Shown here piece by piece: positions 7,995 through 16,313 of a stretch of 64,000 nt of DNA (positions are counted from its first letter, which is position 1; each line of letters starts with the position of its first letter). The stretch lies in contig NZ_QBKR01000002.1 in assembly GCF_003054245.1 (NCBI RefSeq), positions 1 to 64,000 on the forward strand, written 5' to 3'. Under the pieces are notes generated by a model, which searched no databases, was not told the DNA's origin, and saw only the letters and a list, made by a program, of their open reading frames with translations. The position numbers were made by a program, and so were the translations under genes. The stretch is from Melghirimyces profundicolus. GTDB taxonomy: Bacteria > Bacillota > Bacilli > Thermoactinomycetales > DSM-45169.

Positions 7995-8420
7995 TTGAAC
8001 ATCCGGTTTTCCACACCCCACCAATACGTCTTTATCCATGAAAATGTCAAACACCTTCTCCTCGTCTGGTCCAAGGAAGCCAAAAAACAACTGTTTGTCG
8101 TGGAGGAAGAAGAAGAGGCGATGACCCTCACCTACCCCGGGGAAACCTATCTGGAGACGGTGTTGGCTCAGGTCGAACCCATCTTCTTCCGTCAATTGGA
8201 AACCGAAGACGAAAGCTTTCCCGTCGCGCTGGGTGCCACCTTTGATTTCCGGGGTCAGCGGATCGGCATGTACTACAATCGGGAAAAACCGGGGGGCCAT
8301 CCCTTTTTCTTCCGGTTGGAAAACGAAGAGCTGAAAGACATCCCCGACGAGGAATACGAAGAGGTGGCCCGCACGTTTCTGGAGGAATTTCCGGAGTATA
8401 TCGTGAACAATGGGGACTGA
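7995..8420 (+). CDS. Hypothetical acidic cytosolic protein (141 aa)
   Basis: TTG start at 7995, 9 nt after GGAGGG. There is no signal peptide or membrane helix. The sequence is acidic, with an EEEEE run and the C-terminus DIPDEEYEEVARTFLEEFPE, preceded by beta-like segments such as YVFIHENVKHLLLVWS. I do not recognise the family. The general layout (beta sheet plus acidic C-terminal helix) resembles small Bacillales proteins of unknown function. It is monocistronic with its own promoter. Confidence 0.65.
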   Translation: MNIRFSTPHQYVFIHENVKHLLLVWSKEAKKQLFVVEEEEEAMTLTYPGETYLETVLAQVEPIFFRQLETEDESFPVALGATFDFRGQRIGMYYNREKPGGHPFFFRLENEELKDIPDEEYEEVARTFLEEFPEYIVNNGD

Positions 8421-8465
8421 GGCACCCGGTTCTCTGATGAATGAAAAATGACAAAAATTAGGTAT

Positions 8466-8493
8466 TTGTCAATTGACATTTTTCTGATATAAT
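8466..8493 (+). promoter_or_regulatory. Strong SigA-type promoter of an orphan transcript
   Basis: -35 TTGTCA (8466-8471), 16-nt spacer, consensus -10 TATAAT (8488-8493). Nothing protein-coding follows on this strand. Confidence 0.7.
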
Positions 8494-8499
8494 GTCAGT

Positions 8500-8568
8500 A
8501 CCGTAAGGTTTCTCCCCAGAAACCAATTTTCATGACACGGGGCGGCAGGATCGCTCCTGTTTTTTTTT
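8500..8568 (+). ncRNA. Putative orphan small RNA (about 70 nt)
   Basis: From the predicted start near 8500 the transcript contains the hairpin GGTTTCT-CCCC-AGAAACC (about 8508-8525), a short A/T-rich linker, a CGGGG run that could pair with the CCCC loop as a pseudoknot, and the terminator CAGGA-TCGC-TCCTG plus nine T (8546-8568). No ORF with a ribosome binding site fits inside. The next gene lies on the opposite strand, so it is not a leader of a neighbour. Family unknown. Confidence 0.5.
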
Positions 8569-8593
8569 GTTTCTCTGCTCCCATCAATAACGA

Positions 8594-8622
8594 AAACGGA
8601 TCTGCCGTGACGGCAGATCCCA
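8594..8622 (-). terminator. Terminator of the kyn operon
   Basis: Minus strand GGATCTGCCG, loop TCA, CGGCAGATCC then GTTTT, directly after the kynB stop. Confidence 0.75.
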
Positions 8623-8623
8623 A

Positions 8624-9250
8624 TTATTCCAAAGGGCGCAGTGCCGCCCGAACCGGACTTCCGTCCGCCTCCGCCAACGGAAGCGGAAGGGCGGCCAGTT
8701 CATACTCCCCCGGCTCGACCCGGTCCAGTACGACTCCCTCCAGGATATGAACCCCATGTCGGGTCAGGGCGTGGTGGGCAGGCAGCGCTTTGCTGTCCAG
8801 AGGATCCACCGAGGGAAGGTCCAACCCCAGGAGCCGGATCCCTTTCTCCTCCAGATACGGAGCCAAATCGGGGTGAACGGGCGGGATTTCCCCGGGGAAA
8901 ACCGATTTGTCCGGCCACGCATCCGTCCGGATCAACAGGCGGGCAACCCCCTCCAGATTTTCCCCCTCCAGTTCCCGGCGGCTGATTCCCGCCGGCCGGT
9001 GCAAACGGATCACCCGCACCGGTCCGATGTACAGGTCCAGGTCGAGTTCCGACACCCTTTTTCCGTCCCGATCAAAATGGTACGGTGCGTCGATGTGGGT
9101 CCCGGTATGGGTGCTCATCGTCACCCGGCCCACATTGACCGAACCCGTCTCTTCCTTTGTCCAGGTCAGCCGGTAAGAAAACGGGGTGTCTCCCGGCCAG
9201 ACGGCCATTCCCGCCTCCAGCCGTTGAGAGATATCGATCCACCGACTCAC
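8624..9250 (-). CDS. kynB: Kynurenine formamidase (arylformamidase)
   Basis: Hydrolyses N-formylkynurenine to kynurenine and formate, the second step of tryptophan breakdown. 208 residues, the usual length for the cyclase-like family. The metal-binding signature [11 protein letters not shown] is at residues 48-58, and the C-terminal part has [15 protein letters not shown] and [14 protein letters not shown]. The start ATG overlaps the kynU stop by 4 nt (ATGA), indicating translational coupling. Last gene of kynA-kynU-kynB. Confidence 0.95.
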   Translation of the reverse strand: MSRWIDISQRLEAGMAVWPGDTPFSYRLTWTKEETGSVNVGRVTMSTHTGTHIDAPYHFDRDGKRVSELDLDLYIGPVRVIRLHRPAGISRRELEGENLEGVARLLIRTDAWPDKSVFPGEIPPVHPDLAPYLEEKGIRLLGLDLPSVDPLDSKALPAHHALTRHGVHILEGVVLDRVEPGEYELAALPLPLAEADGSPVRAALRPLE

Positions 9251-10524
9251 GCCACCACCCCCCGCTTTTTTTCGTGCCGCTCATAGTCTTTGGTTTCCAT
9301 GATCTCTTTCAGGATCCGCACTGCCTCCCATACCTCCGTGTAGGAGGTGTAGAGAGCGACGGGGGCGAGACGGATCACATCCGGGGCCCGGAAGTCGGGC
9401 ACCACCCCTTTTTCCTTGAGCGACTTGGAGATCCGGACCGCTTCTTCGTGAACCAGGCAGACATGCCCGCCCCGACGGTGATCCTCCACCGGGTTCCCGA
9501 AGGAAAAGTTCATCCCCGGCATTTCTTTTTCCACCAGATCCATCAGGTAGCGCGTCTGTTTGAGGGATTTCTCCCTGATCCGATCGATTCCCGCTTCGAC
9601 AAAGATCTCCAGGGAACCGATCAGGGGGGCGAGGCTGAGAATATGGGGGGTCCCGATCTGAAACGCGCCGGCGTCCCCGGCGGGTGTCAACCGGTGCTCC
9701 ATGTCGAACTGGATGCTTTTGTCGGAGCTGAACCAACCGGCCAATCCCGGCATCCGGCCAAAATGGTTCCGATGGACAAAGAGCCCCCCCACTCCCCCCG
9801 GTCCGCTGTTCAGGTATTTATAGTTGCACCAGAAGGCAAAATCCACTCCCCACTTGTGCAGCCGGTGCGGAATGGCCCCGACGGAATGGCACAAATCGAA
9901 CCCGATGGGAATTCCCCGTGCCCGGGCCGCCTCCGTCAACCGTTTCATATCCAGGAGCTGTCCGCTCTTGTAAAGGACCGAGGGCAGCACAATGACAGCT
10001 ACCTCATCGGTCATCTGAGCGATGAGGTCTTCCTCTTCCAGGGTGCGACCATCCCGACTGGCAACCCGGATCAGATGCTCTTCCGGGTTCAGTCCGTGGA
10101 GACGAAGCTGGCTTTGCATGGCATAAATATCCGAAGGAAAAGCCAGTTCGTCGGCCAGAATCCGGGTCCGCTTTCCCTCCGGACGGTAAAAGGTGCCCAG
10201 GAGCTGGTGAAGGTTGAGTGTGGTGGAGCCGGTCACGATCACTTCTCCCGGCTCCGCTCCCACCAGAGGGGCGTTTTGTTCTCCCAGTTTCTCCGACAGG
10301 TCGAACCAGGGAAACTCTCCCGAAGTCCAACCGTCGATCCCATACTCCTTCCAGGCGGAAACCACCTCCATCAGGCTCTTTTCCGCCCGCCTGGACATCA
10401 AGCCGAGAGAGTTCCCGTCAAGATAAATGCTCCCCTCCGGGATGTAAAACTCATCCCGGAACCGGGCCAGCCCGTCATCTCTGTCCAACCGTTCCGCCGT
10501 TTCCCGCGATGCATCCCATGTCAA
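9247..10524 (-). CDS. kynU: Kynureninase
   Basis: PLP enzyme cleaving kynurenine to anthranilate and alanine. TTG at 10524 with AAAGGGGG 8-9 nt upstream gives 425 residues, the normal length; the open frame upstream runs into the repeat and is not coding. Family features include [11 protein letters not shown] near the N-terminus, the [11 protein letters not shown] segment and the PLP lysine, about Lys236, in [14 protein letters not shown]. It overlaps kynB and is separated from kynA only by repeat copy 3. Before that insertion kynA and kynU would have been about 22 nt apart. Confidence 0.96.
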   Translation of the reverse strand: MTWDASRETAERLDRDDGLARFRDEFYIPEGSIYLDGNSLGLMSRRAEKSLMEVVSAWKEYGIDGWTSGEFPWFDLSEKLGEQNAPLVGAEPGEVIVTGSTTLNLHQLLGTFYRPEGKRTRILADELAFPSDIYAMQSQLRLHGLNPEEHLIRVASRDGRTLEEEDLIAQMTDEVAVIVLPSVLYKSGQLLDMKRLTEAARARGIPIGFDLCHSVGAIPHRLHKWGVDFAFWCNYKYLNSGPGGVGGLFVHRNHFGRMPGLAGWFSSDKSIQFDMEHRLTPAGDAGAFQIGTPHILSLAPLIGSLEIFVEAGIDRIREKSLKQTRYLMDLVEKEMPGMNFSFGNPVEDHRRGGHVCLVHEEAVRISKSLKEKGVVPDFRAPDVIRLAPVALYTSYTEVWEAVRILKEIMETKDYERHEKKRGVVA

Positions 10525-10551
10525 GGTCTCAACCCCCTTTACCCCTCTATA

Positions 10552-10892
10552 AGTATTGTGAAAAAGTGAGCGGCTGCATTTACCCAAAGCCGCTCCGACT
10601 GCACTCACAGAGTACAAGTCTCGCCTGGGTCGCTTCTCTCCCCGGTCTCGCTATGCACTCACAGAGCACAAGTCTCGCCTGGGTCGCTTCTCTCCCCGGT
10701 CTCGCTATGCTGTCCTGCAGAGATGGTGGCACGGTCCGCTCCGAATCATCCTGCTGCGGGCAGGGGCAAAACGCCTTCGGATGCAACCCAGAGAAGCTTT
10801 TGCCCCTGATTCTCCTCTGGGCAGGAAAGCAAAGTCGCTATTTTGGGTAAACGCTTCCCCTTTTCTCGAAACGAACATGAAATCACAACGCT
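10552..10892 (-). repeat. Dispersed repeat copy 3 with target duplication, inside the kyn operon
   Basis: 341-bp complete copy with ends AGTATTGTGA and TCACAACGCT. It is flanked by the direct repeat TCTATA at 10546-10551 and 10893-10898. The kynA stop codon TAG falls inside the upstream flank, so kynA is intact. Two 54-55 bp subrepeats are present. Removing the element and one duplicate restores a 22-nt kynA-kynU spacer with the kynU ribosome binding site. Confidence 0.92.
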
Positions 10893-10893
10893 T

Positions 10894-11742
10894 CTATAAC
10901 CGTGTCCTCAGGCTCCACAACTCGGGAAAGAAGCGGTGATCCAGCACCCGCTTCAAGTAACTCACCCCGGATGAGCCGCCGGTTCCCGTCTTCTGTCCGA
11001 TGATCCGTTCCACGGTTTTCATGTGGTTGTATCGCCATTGTTGTTGTTTGTCTTCAATATCCACCAGCTTTTCGGCCAGTTCATAAAGATCCCAGTATTT
11101 CTCCACATCCCGGTACACGGCCAGCCACGCCTCTTCCACGCTGGGATGGGCTTGGTAATCCTCCGACCAGTCCCTCTCCAGGCGGGAGGGATCCACCGGC
11201 AGCCCCCGCCCGGCGAGGGTCCGGATGGAAACATCGTAGATACTCGGGGCATGAAGCGCCTGATCCAACCGTTGGTACAGGTCGGGGCGGTGCCGGTGAA
11301 CCGTTAGCACCTTCCGGTTTTTATGGCCCAGAGCGAACTCGATCAGACGGTTCTGGTACGACTGGAACCCGGAGGAATGCCCCAGTTTGTCGCGGAACTG
11401 CATATATTCCGCGGGTGTGAGCGTGGAAAGCACATCCCAGGACTGGATCAACTGCTCCTGGGTCCGGGCCACCCGGGCCAGCATCTTGAAAGCCGGTTCC
11501 AGCTCCCCGGACCGGATACGGACAATCGCCGCCTCCAGTTCATGCAGGATCAGTTTCATCCACAGTTCACTGGCCTGGTGGATGATGATGAACAGCATTT
11601 CATCGTGATGTCCCGTCAGCCGTTTCTGGCTGTTCAGAATTCGATCCAGCTGGAGGTAATCACCGTAGGTCATCTCTTTGCTGAAATCGGTGTGGATCCC
11701 CTGTTCCGGAGCGTCCTTTTCCGCCTCTTTCCTTTCCGGCAT
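10894..11742 (-). CDS. kynA: Tryptophan 2,3-dioxygenase
   Basis: Haem dioxygenase opening the indole ring of tryptophan to N-formylkynurenine. ATG at 11742 after AAGGGGGAGAGAACC gives 282 residues. The substrate-interacting His55 ([14 protein letters not shown]) and haem-ligand His240 ([14 protein letters not shown]) fall at the same numbers as in the well-studied Xanthomonas enzyme, and the [12 protein letters not shown] loop follows. First gene of the kyn operon. The pathway ends at anthranilate here, since no 3-hydroxylation genes are adjacent. Confidence 0.97.
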   Translation of the reverse strand: MPERKEAEKDAPEQGIHTDFSKEMTYGDYLQLDRILNSQKRLTGHHDEMLFIIIHQASELWMKLILHELEAAIVRIRSGELEPAFKMLARVARTQEQLIQSWDVLSTLTPAEYMQFRDKLGHSSGFQSYQNRLIEFALGHKNRKVLTVHRHRPDLYQRLDQALHAPSIYDVSIRTLAGRGLPVDPSRLERDWSEDYQAHPSVEEAWLAVYRDVEKYWDLYELAEKLVDIEDKQQQWRYNHMKTVERIIGQKTGTGGSSGVSYLKRVLDHRFFPELWSLRTRL

Positions 11743-11816
11743 GGTTCTCTCCCCCTTATCTCTCTTCTCTTTTAAGCATACCATGAAAAAGGGGGTTCCG
11801 GCGGTAACCACGTGAA

Positions 11817-11846
11817 TGAAAAACGACCCGGTGGATTACCGGGGAA
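11817..11846 (-). terminator. Possible hairpin terminator/attenuator upstream of kynA
   Basis: Minus strand CCCGG, loop TAATCCA, CCGGG, TCGTTTTT, about 75 nt before the kynA start. The stem is short and its role is uncertain. Confidence 0.35.
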
Positions 11847-11932
11847 GAAGAGGTGAGCGTCATCCGGGATGGCTACGGCCCCCGAATCCCCGCGCGGAAC
11901 CGTCACGATCTCCACTTCGCCCGGAAGTATGG

Positions 11933-11961
11933 TAAAGCCCTGTCCCGATCAGACAGGGCTG
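11933..11961 (-). terminator. Terminator after SagB-type gene
   Basis: Minus strand AGCCCTGTC, loop, GACAGGGCTT, 8 nt after the stop at 11969. The T tract is short. Confidence 0.55.
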
Positions 11962-11968
11962 CATGGTG

Positions 11969-12664
11969 TTATTCCGATGCCACCCCGACCGGTACCAGAT
12001 ACAAAGGGGACAGCCCTTTCCCCTTCAGCCCGAGAGCCTCGGTGGCGGGACGGTCCAGAAAACCTCCGACGGGAGCCGCGTCCCAGTCCATGGCACGGGC
12101 CGCCAGTTGCAGGTTTTGCACCATGTGGCCCGCTTCCATCAGAGTAAAACGATAGCCCCGAAAACCGTAACCCTGAGCCGCGGCCGGCAAGTCGGCGGCG
12201 ATCACCAGGCAGAAATTGAAGTCCAAGTCCGGTTGGACCAGAGCCGGTGCCAGATTCCCGCTTCCCCCACCGGGAATCAGAGAGTGCTCGTCCGGGAGGT
12301 ACTCATACAGTCCCGGGGACAGCCCGTCCACATGGCGGATCGAAATAAAAATCCGGTTAGGATAACGGGAGCCCGCCGAGGGGTACATGCGCTTCTCCGC
12401 ACGGGATCCCAGGGACCACTCTAAAAACGGACCCAGTTCACCCGCCGCCAATCCTTCCACCGGCTTCATCTCCTTCGGGGAACGCCGGGAAGTCAAGGCG
12501 GAAGTGAGAGAATCCTTTTTTAGCTTCCCGGTCTCCAAAGAAATCACTTCCGGGTGGCTGCCCCCTGTGTGCTTGGGAGGGTCCGGAGGGGGAGAGACCA
12601 CCGGCGGCCAGGAAGAGGCTTCATGGATACAGACCTCCGGAGAACCCTCCTCCGGAATCAGCAT
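11969..12664 (-). CDS. SagB/ThcOx-family FMN dehydrogenase (nitroreductase fold)
   Basis: 231 residues. The nitroreductase-like core matches the SagB type: SLTSALTSRRSPKEM, then MYPSAGSRYPNRIFISIRHV, the substrate strand GLYEYLPDEHSL, GYRFTLMEAGHMVQNLQLAA and the C-terminal SPLYLVPVG. SagB enzymes oxidise azolines to azoles in thiazole/oxazole-modified peptides, but many relatives work outside such clusters. No YcaO cyclodehydratase, precursor peptide or exporter is within reach. Its ATG overlaps the upstream small ORF in ATGCTGA, so it is probably translated by coupling. A proline-rich stretch (about residues 19-36) precedes the domain. Real role unknown. Confidence 0.8.
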   Translation of the reverse strand: MLIPEEGSPEVCIHEASSWPPVVSPPPDPPKHTGGSHPEVISLETGKLKKDSLTSALTSRRSPKEMKPVEGLAAGELGPFLEWSLGSRAEKRMYPSAGSRYPNRIFISIRHVDGLSPGLYEYLPDEHSLIPGGGSGNLAPALVQPDLDFNFCLVIAADLPAAAQGYGFRGYRFTLMEAGHMVQNLQLAARAMDWDAAPVGGFLDRPATEALGLKGKGLSPLYLVPVGVASE

Positions 12665-12879
12665 CCGCTTTCAAGCAACCGATCCCGTTCCGGAAATGGA
12701 GGAAGTTCGGCCGATTCGCCGATGAAACGGCCGAACCGGTTTTCCTCCCAGAACCGACCCGCTTCTCCGGAATCTTTCACGACCACCGTTTCCCTGCCGA
12801 GACGAAAAATCCAACGTTCTCCCTCTCGTTCAATCCGAACACCCGGTTTCAAAAAAAACCGGAAGCTCTCTTTCCCCAT
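12658..12879 (-). CDS. Small partner protein coupled to the SagB-type enzyme (73 aa)
   Basis: Starts MGKESFRFFLKPGVRIEREG at 12879 and overlaps the SagB-type start by 7 nt. The stretch LKPGVRIEREGERWIFRLGR resembles the N-terminal presentation or winged-helix segment found at the front of TOMM maturation proteins. The resemblance is by eye. Its position suggests that a normally fused N-terminal domain is encoded separately here, or that the pair arose by a frameshift in a single longer gene. Confidence 0.55.
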   Translation of the reverse strand: MGKESFRFFLKPGVRIEREGERWIFRLGRETVVVKDSGEAGRFWEENRFGRFIGESAELPPFPERDRLLESGC

Positions 12880-12938
12880 TTCTCCCGTCCTTTCTTCTTC
12901 CCGGTTCCAAACCCAAAAAAGACGCCCGGGGTTCTCCT

Positions 12939-13346
12939 TCAGTCCTCTTTCCGGTTGGGCACCACCGCCATGGTGCAGCGGGAAACACAGATGAGCTTGT
13001 CTTCTTCATCCTTGATTTTGATCTCCCAAACCATGGTGGACCGCCCGATGTGGAGGGGCTCCGCAACGGCGGTGACCGTTCCCTCCCGCTTGGACCGGAT
13101 GTGGTTGGCGTTGATTTCCAAACCGACCGTATGTTCCTTTTCATGGTCACAGTTGAGCCAGGCCCCGAGACTGGCAGCCGTTTCCGCCAGCACGACGGAC
13201 ACCCCTCCGTGCAAGATCCCGTACGGTTGATGGTGACGGGAGTCCACCGGCATCTTCAACACCACAGAATCCCGTTTCAATTGCACCGCCCGGATCCCCA
13301 ATTCGTTCAAAACCGTGTTGTCGAAGGAAAATTCCGTTTGTGACAT
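12939..13346 (-). CDS. PaaI/MenI-type hotdog thioesterase
   Basis: 135 residues starting at the ATG at 13346, six nt after GGAGG; an upstream ATG directly abuts that site and is rejected. The hotdog fold shows YGILHGGVSVVLAETAASLG with HGG at about 46-48 and catalytic Glu at about 55, typical of acyl-CoA thioesterases such as DHNA-CoA or phenylacetyl-CoA hydrolases. Probable cytosolic tetramer. No menaquinone or phenylacetate genes are adjacent, so the substrate is open. Confidence 0.85.
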   Translation of the reverse strand: MSQTEFSFDNTVLNELGIRAVQLKRDSVVLKMPVDSRHHQPYGILHGGVSVVLAETAASLGAWLNCDHEKEHTVGLEINANHIRSKREGTVTAVAEPLHIGRSTMVWEIKIKDEEDKLICVSRCTMAVVPNRKED

Positions 13347-13577
13347 GCTCATCCTCCGTTCCGTTTAATCTGTGACTTGACAGTTGGGCCATGGATTGCC
13401 GAGAAGGGAAATTCTCTCAATCTGCACGATTGTATGTCTGATCCAAATAACTCCTTATATCTATTCAAGATCAGGTCCCCGTTTCCTTCTTTCTTCGGGT
13501 CGGTCACGGCCAAGCGCCGTTTCTCTGCCCGTCCTCCTCTCATAAAATGTTCTATCAAATCGGGAGGACGGGTTACG

Positions 13578-14123
13578 ATGTTATGGTTGAGTTTTACGCC
13601 GGTCATCCTCTATCTTCTGCTGGAGACCCTGCGGAAACAACCTCAGGGAGAGAGGAGAAAAGACCGCACCTCCACTCTCGTTCTGGCCGCTGCCCTGGCA
13701 TGGATGACTCTGGTTCCGACCTGGGTCTTGCTCAGCCGGCCGACAGACTTCTCCCTTCACCCCCCCTTCTTCTACACCGGCCTCGCCACCGGGATCGCGG
13801 GGGTTTGGTTCCGGGCCAAAGCCATGCAGACCTTGGGCCGTTTCTTCAGCCGGAACATCGGGATCCAAAACCGTCACCGCGTGGTGGATACCGGGTGTTA
13901 CCGTTATATCCGGCACCCCGGATACCTGGGCACGATGGGAACCTTTGTCGGATTCGCCTTGAGCACGGGTTCCGGAGTGGTGGTCCTCGCCAACCTGCTA
14001 TGTTTTCTGACGGCCTATTCCTTCCGGATGCAGATGGAGGAACGGGCCCTGGTGGCTCATTTCGGCTCCGTATACTCAGAATACCAAGCCCGGACTTGGA
14101 AATTGATCCCCTGTCTGTATTAA
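13578..14123 (+). CDS. Isoprenylcysteine carboxyl methyltransferase-family membrane protein
   Basis: 181 residues with about five hydrophobic segments and the family's C-terminal SAM-binding part: GCYRYIRHPGYLGTMGTFVG and then the acidic/aromatic tail MEERALVAHFGSVYSEYQAR. The ATG at 13578 follows GGGAGG. Bacterial relatives methylate lipids or small thiols or carboxylates at the membrane; the substrate is unknown. Monocistronic, closed by a terminator. Confidence 0.82.
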   Translation: MLWLSFTPVILYLLLETLRKQPQGERRKDRTSTLVLAAALAWMTLVPTWVLLSRPTDFSLHPPFFYTGLATGIAGVWFRAKAMQTLGRFFSRNIGIQNRHRVVDTGCYRYIRHPGYLGTMGTFVGFALSTGSGVVVLANLLCFLTAYSFRMQMEERALVAHFGSVYSEYQARTWKLIPCLY

Positions 14124-14127
14124 AAAA

Positions 14128-14163
14128 CGCGGCCTCTTTTAAAAGAAGAGAGCCGCATTTTTT
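14128..14163 (+). terminator. Terminator after the ICMT-family gene
   Basis: GCGGCCTCTTTT with AAGAGAGCCGC and a T tract. The stem is slightly imperfect. Confidence 0.75.
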
Positions 14164-14527
14164 CATCATCCGGAAGAAGAGAGAAGGACGGAGAGTATTC
14201 ATCCCGACAAAATAAGAGCCCTCGCGGGCTTTTCGGCCATGCCGGTTGCCGAAGGCAGCTCCGTCGCTTCGCGCCGGCGGACGTTGATCATCACCAACGT
14301 GATTTCCGCTCCCATCCCGGCCGCTACCTTGTGGTCACCGCCCGGCCCGGATACGAACTGGCAGATGTCCACTCCCCCACCAGGAGCAGGGCACGGCTCC
14401 CTTCACCGGATCGACTCCACCGCTCCCATCATCATCGCCGGGACGGACCGGCTTCCAAAACACTGGCGGATCGTGAACCTGAAAGCGTTCATACTCTCTC
14501 TTCCCGTCCCCGCCGGAAACGGTTCAT
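14164..14527 (-). other. Intergenic stretch with two short overlapping minus-strand ORFs
   Basis: On the minus strand an ATG ORF begins MNAFRFTIRQCFGSRSVPAM (about 14486, after GAAGAGAGAGT) and stops at about 14400. A second, GTG-initiated frame then reads VDICQFVSGPGGDHKVAAGM and continues to the stop near 14200. Both look protein-like but neither is recognised, and the first is only about 28 residues. They may be small genes or fragments of one decayed gene. Confidence 0.3.
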
Positions 14528-14555
14528 GAAAAGGACCGATCCTTTTGGATCGGCC
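14528..14555 (-). terminator. Terminator of the DUF819 transporter gene
   Basis: Minus strand GGCCGATCC, loop AAAA, GGATCGGTCC then TTTTC, 16 nt after the stop. Confidence 0.75.
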
Positions 14556-14570
14556 CTCTCCCATTTTCCC

Positions 14571-15752
14571 TTATCCTCCCGCCAGCATCCAGCGCATCCA
14601 CTGGCCGATGAAAATTCCGACATAATTGCCGACGGCATAACCCAAAACCCCCAAGAGCACCGCCGGGGTCACCAGAGAGGTCCACCCTTTGGAGCTGGCC
14701 AGAGCCAAAGCGGTGGACGGTCCTCCCACACAGGCCTGACTGGTCACCGCCAACAGTTCTGCCTCCACCTTAAAGATCCGGCCCATCCCGAAGAGGATCA
14801 GTGCGTGGATACCCACCATCACGGCCAGAAACAGTAAAACGACCGGCCCTTTATCCACCAAGGTGCTCAAAATGGTCCCGGCTCCCATGGTGGCAAAGAA
14901 AAAATGAAGAATAAAGTTACCCATCTCTTCCCCTCCCTTTAAACGGTTCACCGGCGTCAAAAAGGAGAGGAGCAAAGCCAGAGTGGTATACCAGATCACA
15001 GAGGGGATTTCAAAGCCGGCCCACCCGTTGATCACAGGTGTCACCGCCTCGGCTGCAGCCACCACGATAAACGTCACGGCCGTCAAGACAATCAGATCCT
15101 GGGTGGAGGCTTCCTTCCGATTCCAAAATTCCGTTCCCGACCCGTCCGGGCCGAAAGAAGCCCGGTCCCGGATACTCGGGTACCAGCGAAGCAGAAGCGC
15201 GGGCAGGAGCGCGGTCATGACCATCCAAAAATTGGTCATGAGATTGTCTGCCGCCGCTCCGGTGGCGTACAACGTCTCCGGGGTTCCCAAAGCGCTGCCC
15301 ACAGCCGCATAATTGACACCGCCCCCGATATAGCTGGCCGCGAATTGCCCTCCCAGCTTCCAGGCGTCCGGTCCGATTCCTCCGGCGGTCAACCAAACGG
15401 CCACCATGGCTCCGGCGGCGGTTCCAAGAGCTCCCAGCAAAAACGCCAACCCAGCCCGGCGTCCCAAGGAACGAAGCTGGCTTAAATCCGAAGAGAGAAG
15501 CAGAAGGACAATGGCAATGGGAATTCCATAATCATTGGCAAAGGTGTAAATCGGGTTTAACTGCTCCACCCCCACGGAGGGGGGAATCACCCCGAGATTG
15601 ACCAGCACCGCTGCCCCGGTGATCACGAGGATCGCGGTGCCCAAAAAGGAAAACAGGCGAAATTTACGGTCCAGCCAAAACGATACGGCAATAAGGGATG
15701 TAATGACTGCACCCACTCCAAATGGTGTGGCAATCAGCGCATCACTTGGCAT
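14571..15752 (-). CDS. DUF819 (YjcL-like) integral membrane protein
   Basis: 393 residues with about ten hydrophobic helices, the size and pattern of the DUF819/YjcL family. Glycine-rich conserved loops include GGQFAASYIGGGVNYAAVG and the near C-terminal ACVGGPSTALALASSKGW, which resemble the paired reentrant loops of sodium-coupled carriers. The substrate is unknown. The start follows GGAGGTAGGTCTG, which lies in the end of the preceding ORF (stop at 15758), so the two are probably co-translated. Confidence 0.85.
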   Translation of the reverse strand: MPSDALIATPFGVGAVITSLIAVSFWLDRKFRLFSFLGTAILVITGAAVLVNLGVIPPSVGVEQLNPIYTFANDYGIPIAIVLLLLSSDLSQLRSLGRRAGLAFLLGALGTAAGAMVAVWLTAGGIGPDAWKLGGQFAASYIGGGVNYAAVGSALGTPETLYATGAAADNLMTNFWMVMTALLPALLLRWYPSIRDRASFGPDGSGTEFWNRKEASTQDLIVLTAVTFIVVAAAEAVTPVINGWAGFEIPSVIWYTTLALLLSFLTPVNRLKGGEEMGNFILHFFFATMGAGTILSTLVDKGPVVLLFLAVMVGIHALILFGMGRIFKVEAELLAVTSQACVGGPSTALALASSKGWTSLVTPAVLLGVLGYAVGNYVGIFIGQWMRWMLAGG

Positions 15753-15757
15753 CAGAC

Positions 15758-16156
15758 CTACCTCCGTTCCATGTTTCTCAGCACTTCCGCATTGGCACCT
15801 GCTTTTCCATCATACCAGAGAAATCCCGAAATGGGCGCACATGATTCACGCCCCGCTTGCCAGCTCCCTTCCCTTGAATCCTCCTGCCCCCGATCCGGTC
15901 GGGAGGCCAAAAACCCGCCCACCAGCACCATGATGCCCACCTGGGTAAACCATGAAAAGATCAGGACCATCCATCCGCCGAAGAACAGGTATCGGGCACG
16001 TGATCCTGGGCGAGACGCGAAGAAGTGGCATACAGGCACCCGGATACACCGCGGCCGGCCAGCCATCCGCCCCCTGCCTTTTGCCGTTACAAATACATGG
16101 ATCGCAAGGGCGGCTGAACCGACCGCTACCAAAGAGAACTCAACATCCCCCACCAT
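15758..16156 (-). CDS. Small two-helix membrane protein upstream of the DUF819 gene
   Basis: Unrecognised. It shows two hydrophobic segments (FSLVAVGSAALAIHVFVT and LFFGGWMVLIFSWFTQVGIM) joined by a basic loop, and a polar tail. The start is uncertain: the ATG at 16156 directly abuts GGAGGT, and the frame is open further upstream. A good site (AGGAGGGAGAAGTT) precedes a GTG in another frame that runs only 20 codons, so a frameshift near the start is possible. The 3' end supplies the ribosome binding site of the next gene. Confidence 0.45.
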   Translation of the reverse strand: MVGDVEFSLVAVGSAALAIHVFVTAKGRGRMAGRPRCIRVPVCHFFASRPGSRARYLFFGGWMVLIFSWFTQVGIMVLVGGFLASRPDRGQEDSREGSWQAGRESCAPISGFLWYDGKAGANAEVLRNMERR

Positions 16157-16313
16157 ACCTCCGCCGTCGGATCTCTGCACTTGGCCACAACTTCTCCCTC
16201 CTCTCTCTGATGTCTCCATCTTATGCGACAAGGAGGGGATGAAATGTTGGTTTCAGCAAAACTTCCTCGCCAACCGGGAGGCGCCACCGACGTGTGAACC
16301 CTGGGAAGCGGTC

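Noticed and set aside
13378-13410. TTGACA at 13378 as a promoter for the ICMT-family gene
   Set aside because: No -10 element at 15-19 nt spacing, and the gene begins 200 nt later.
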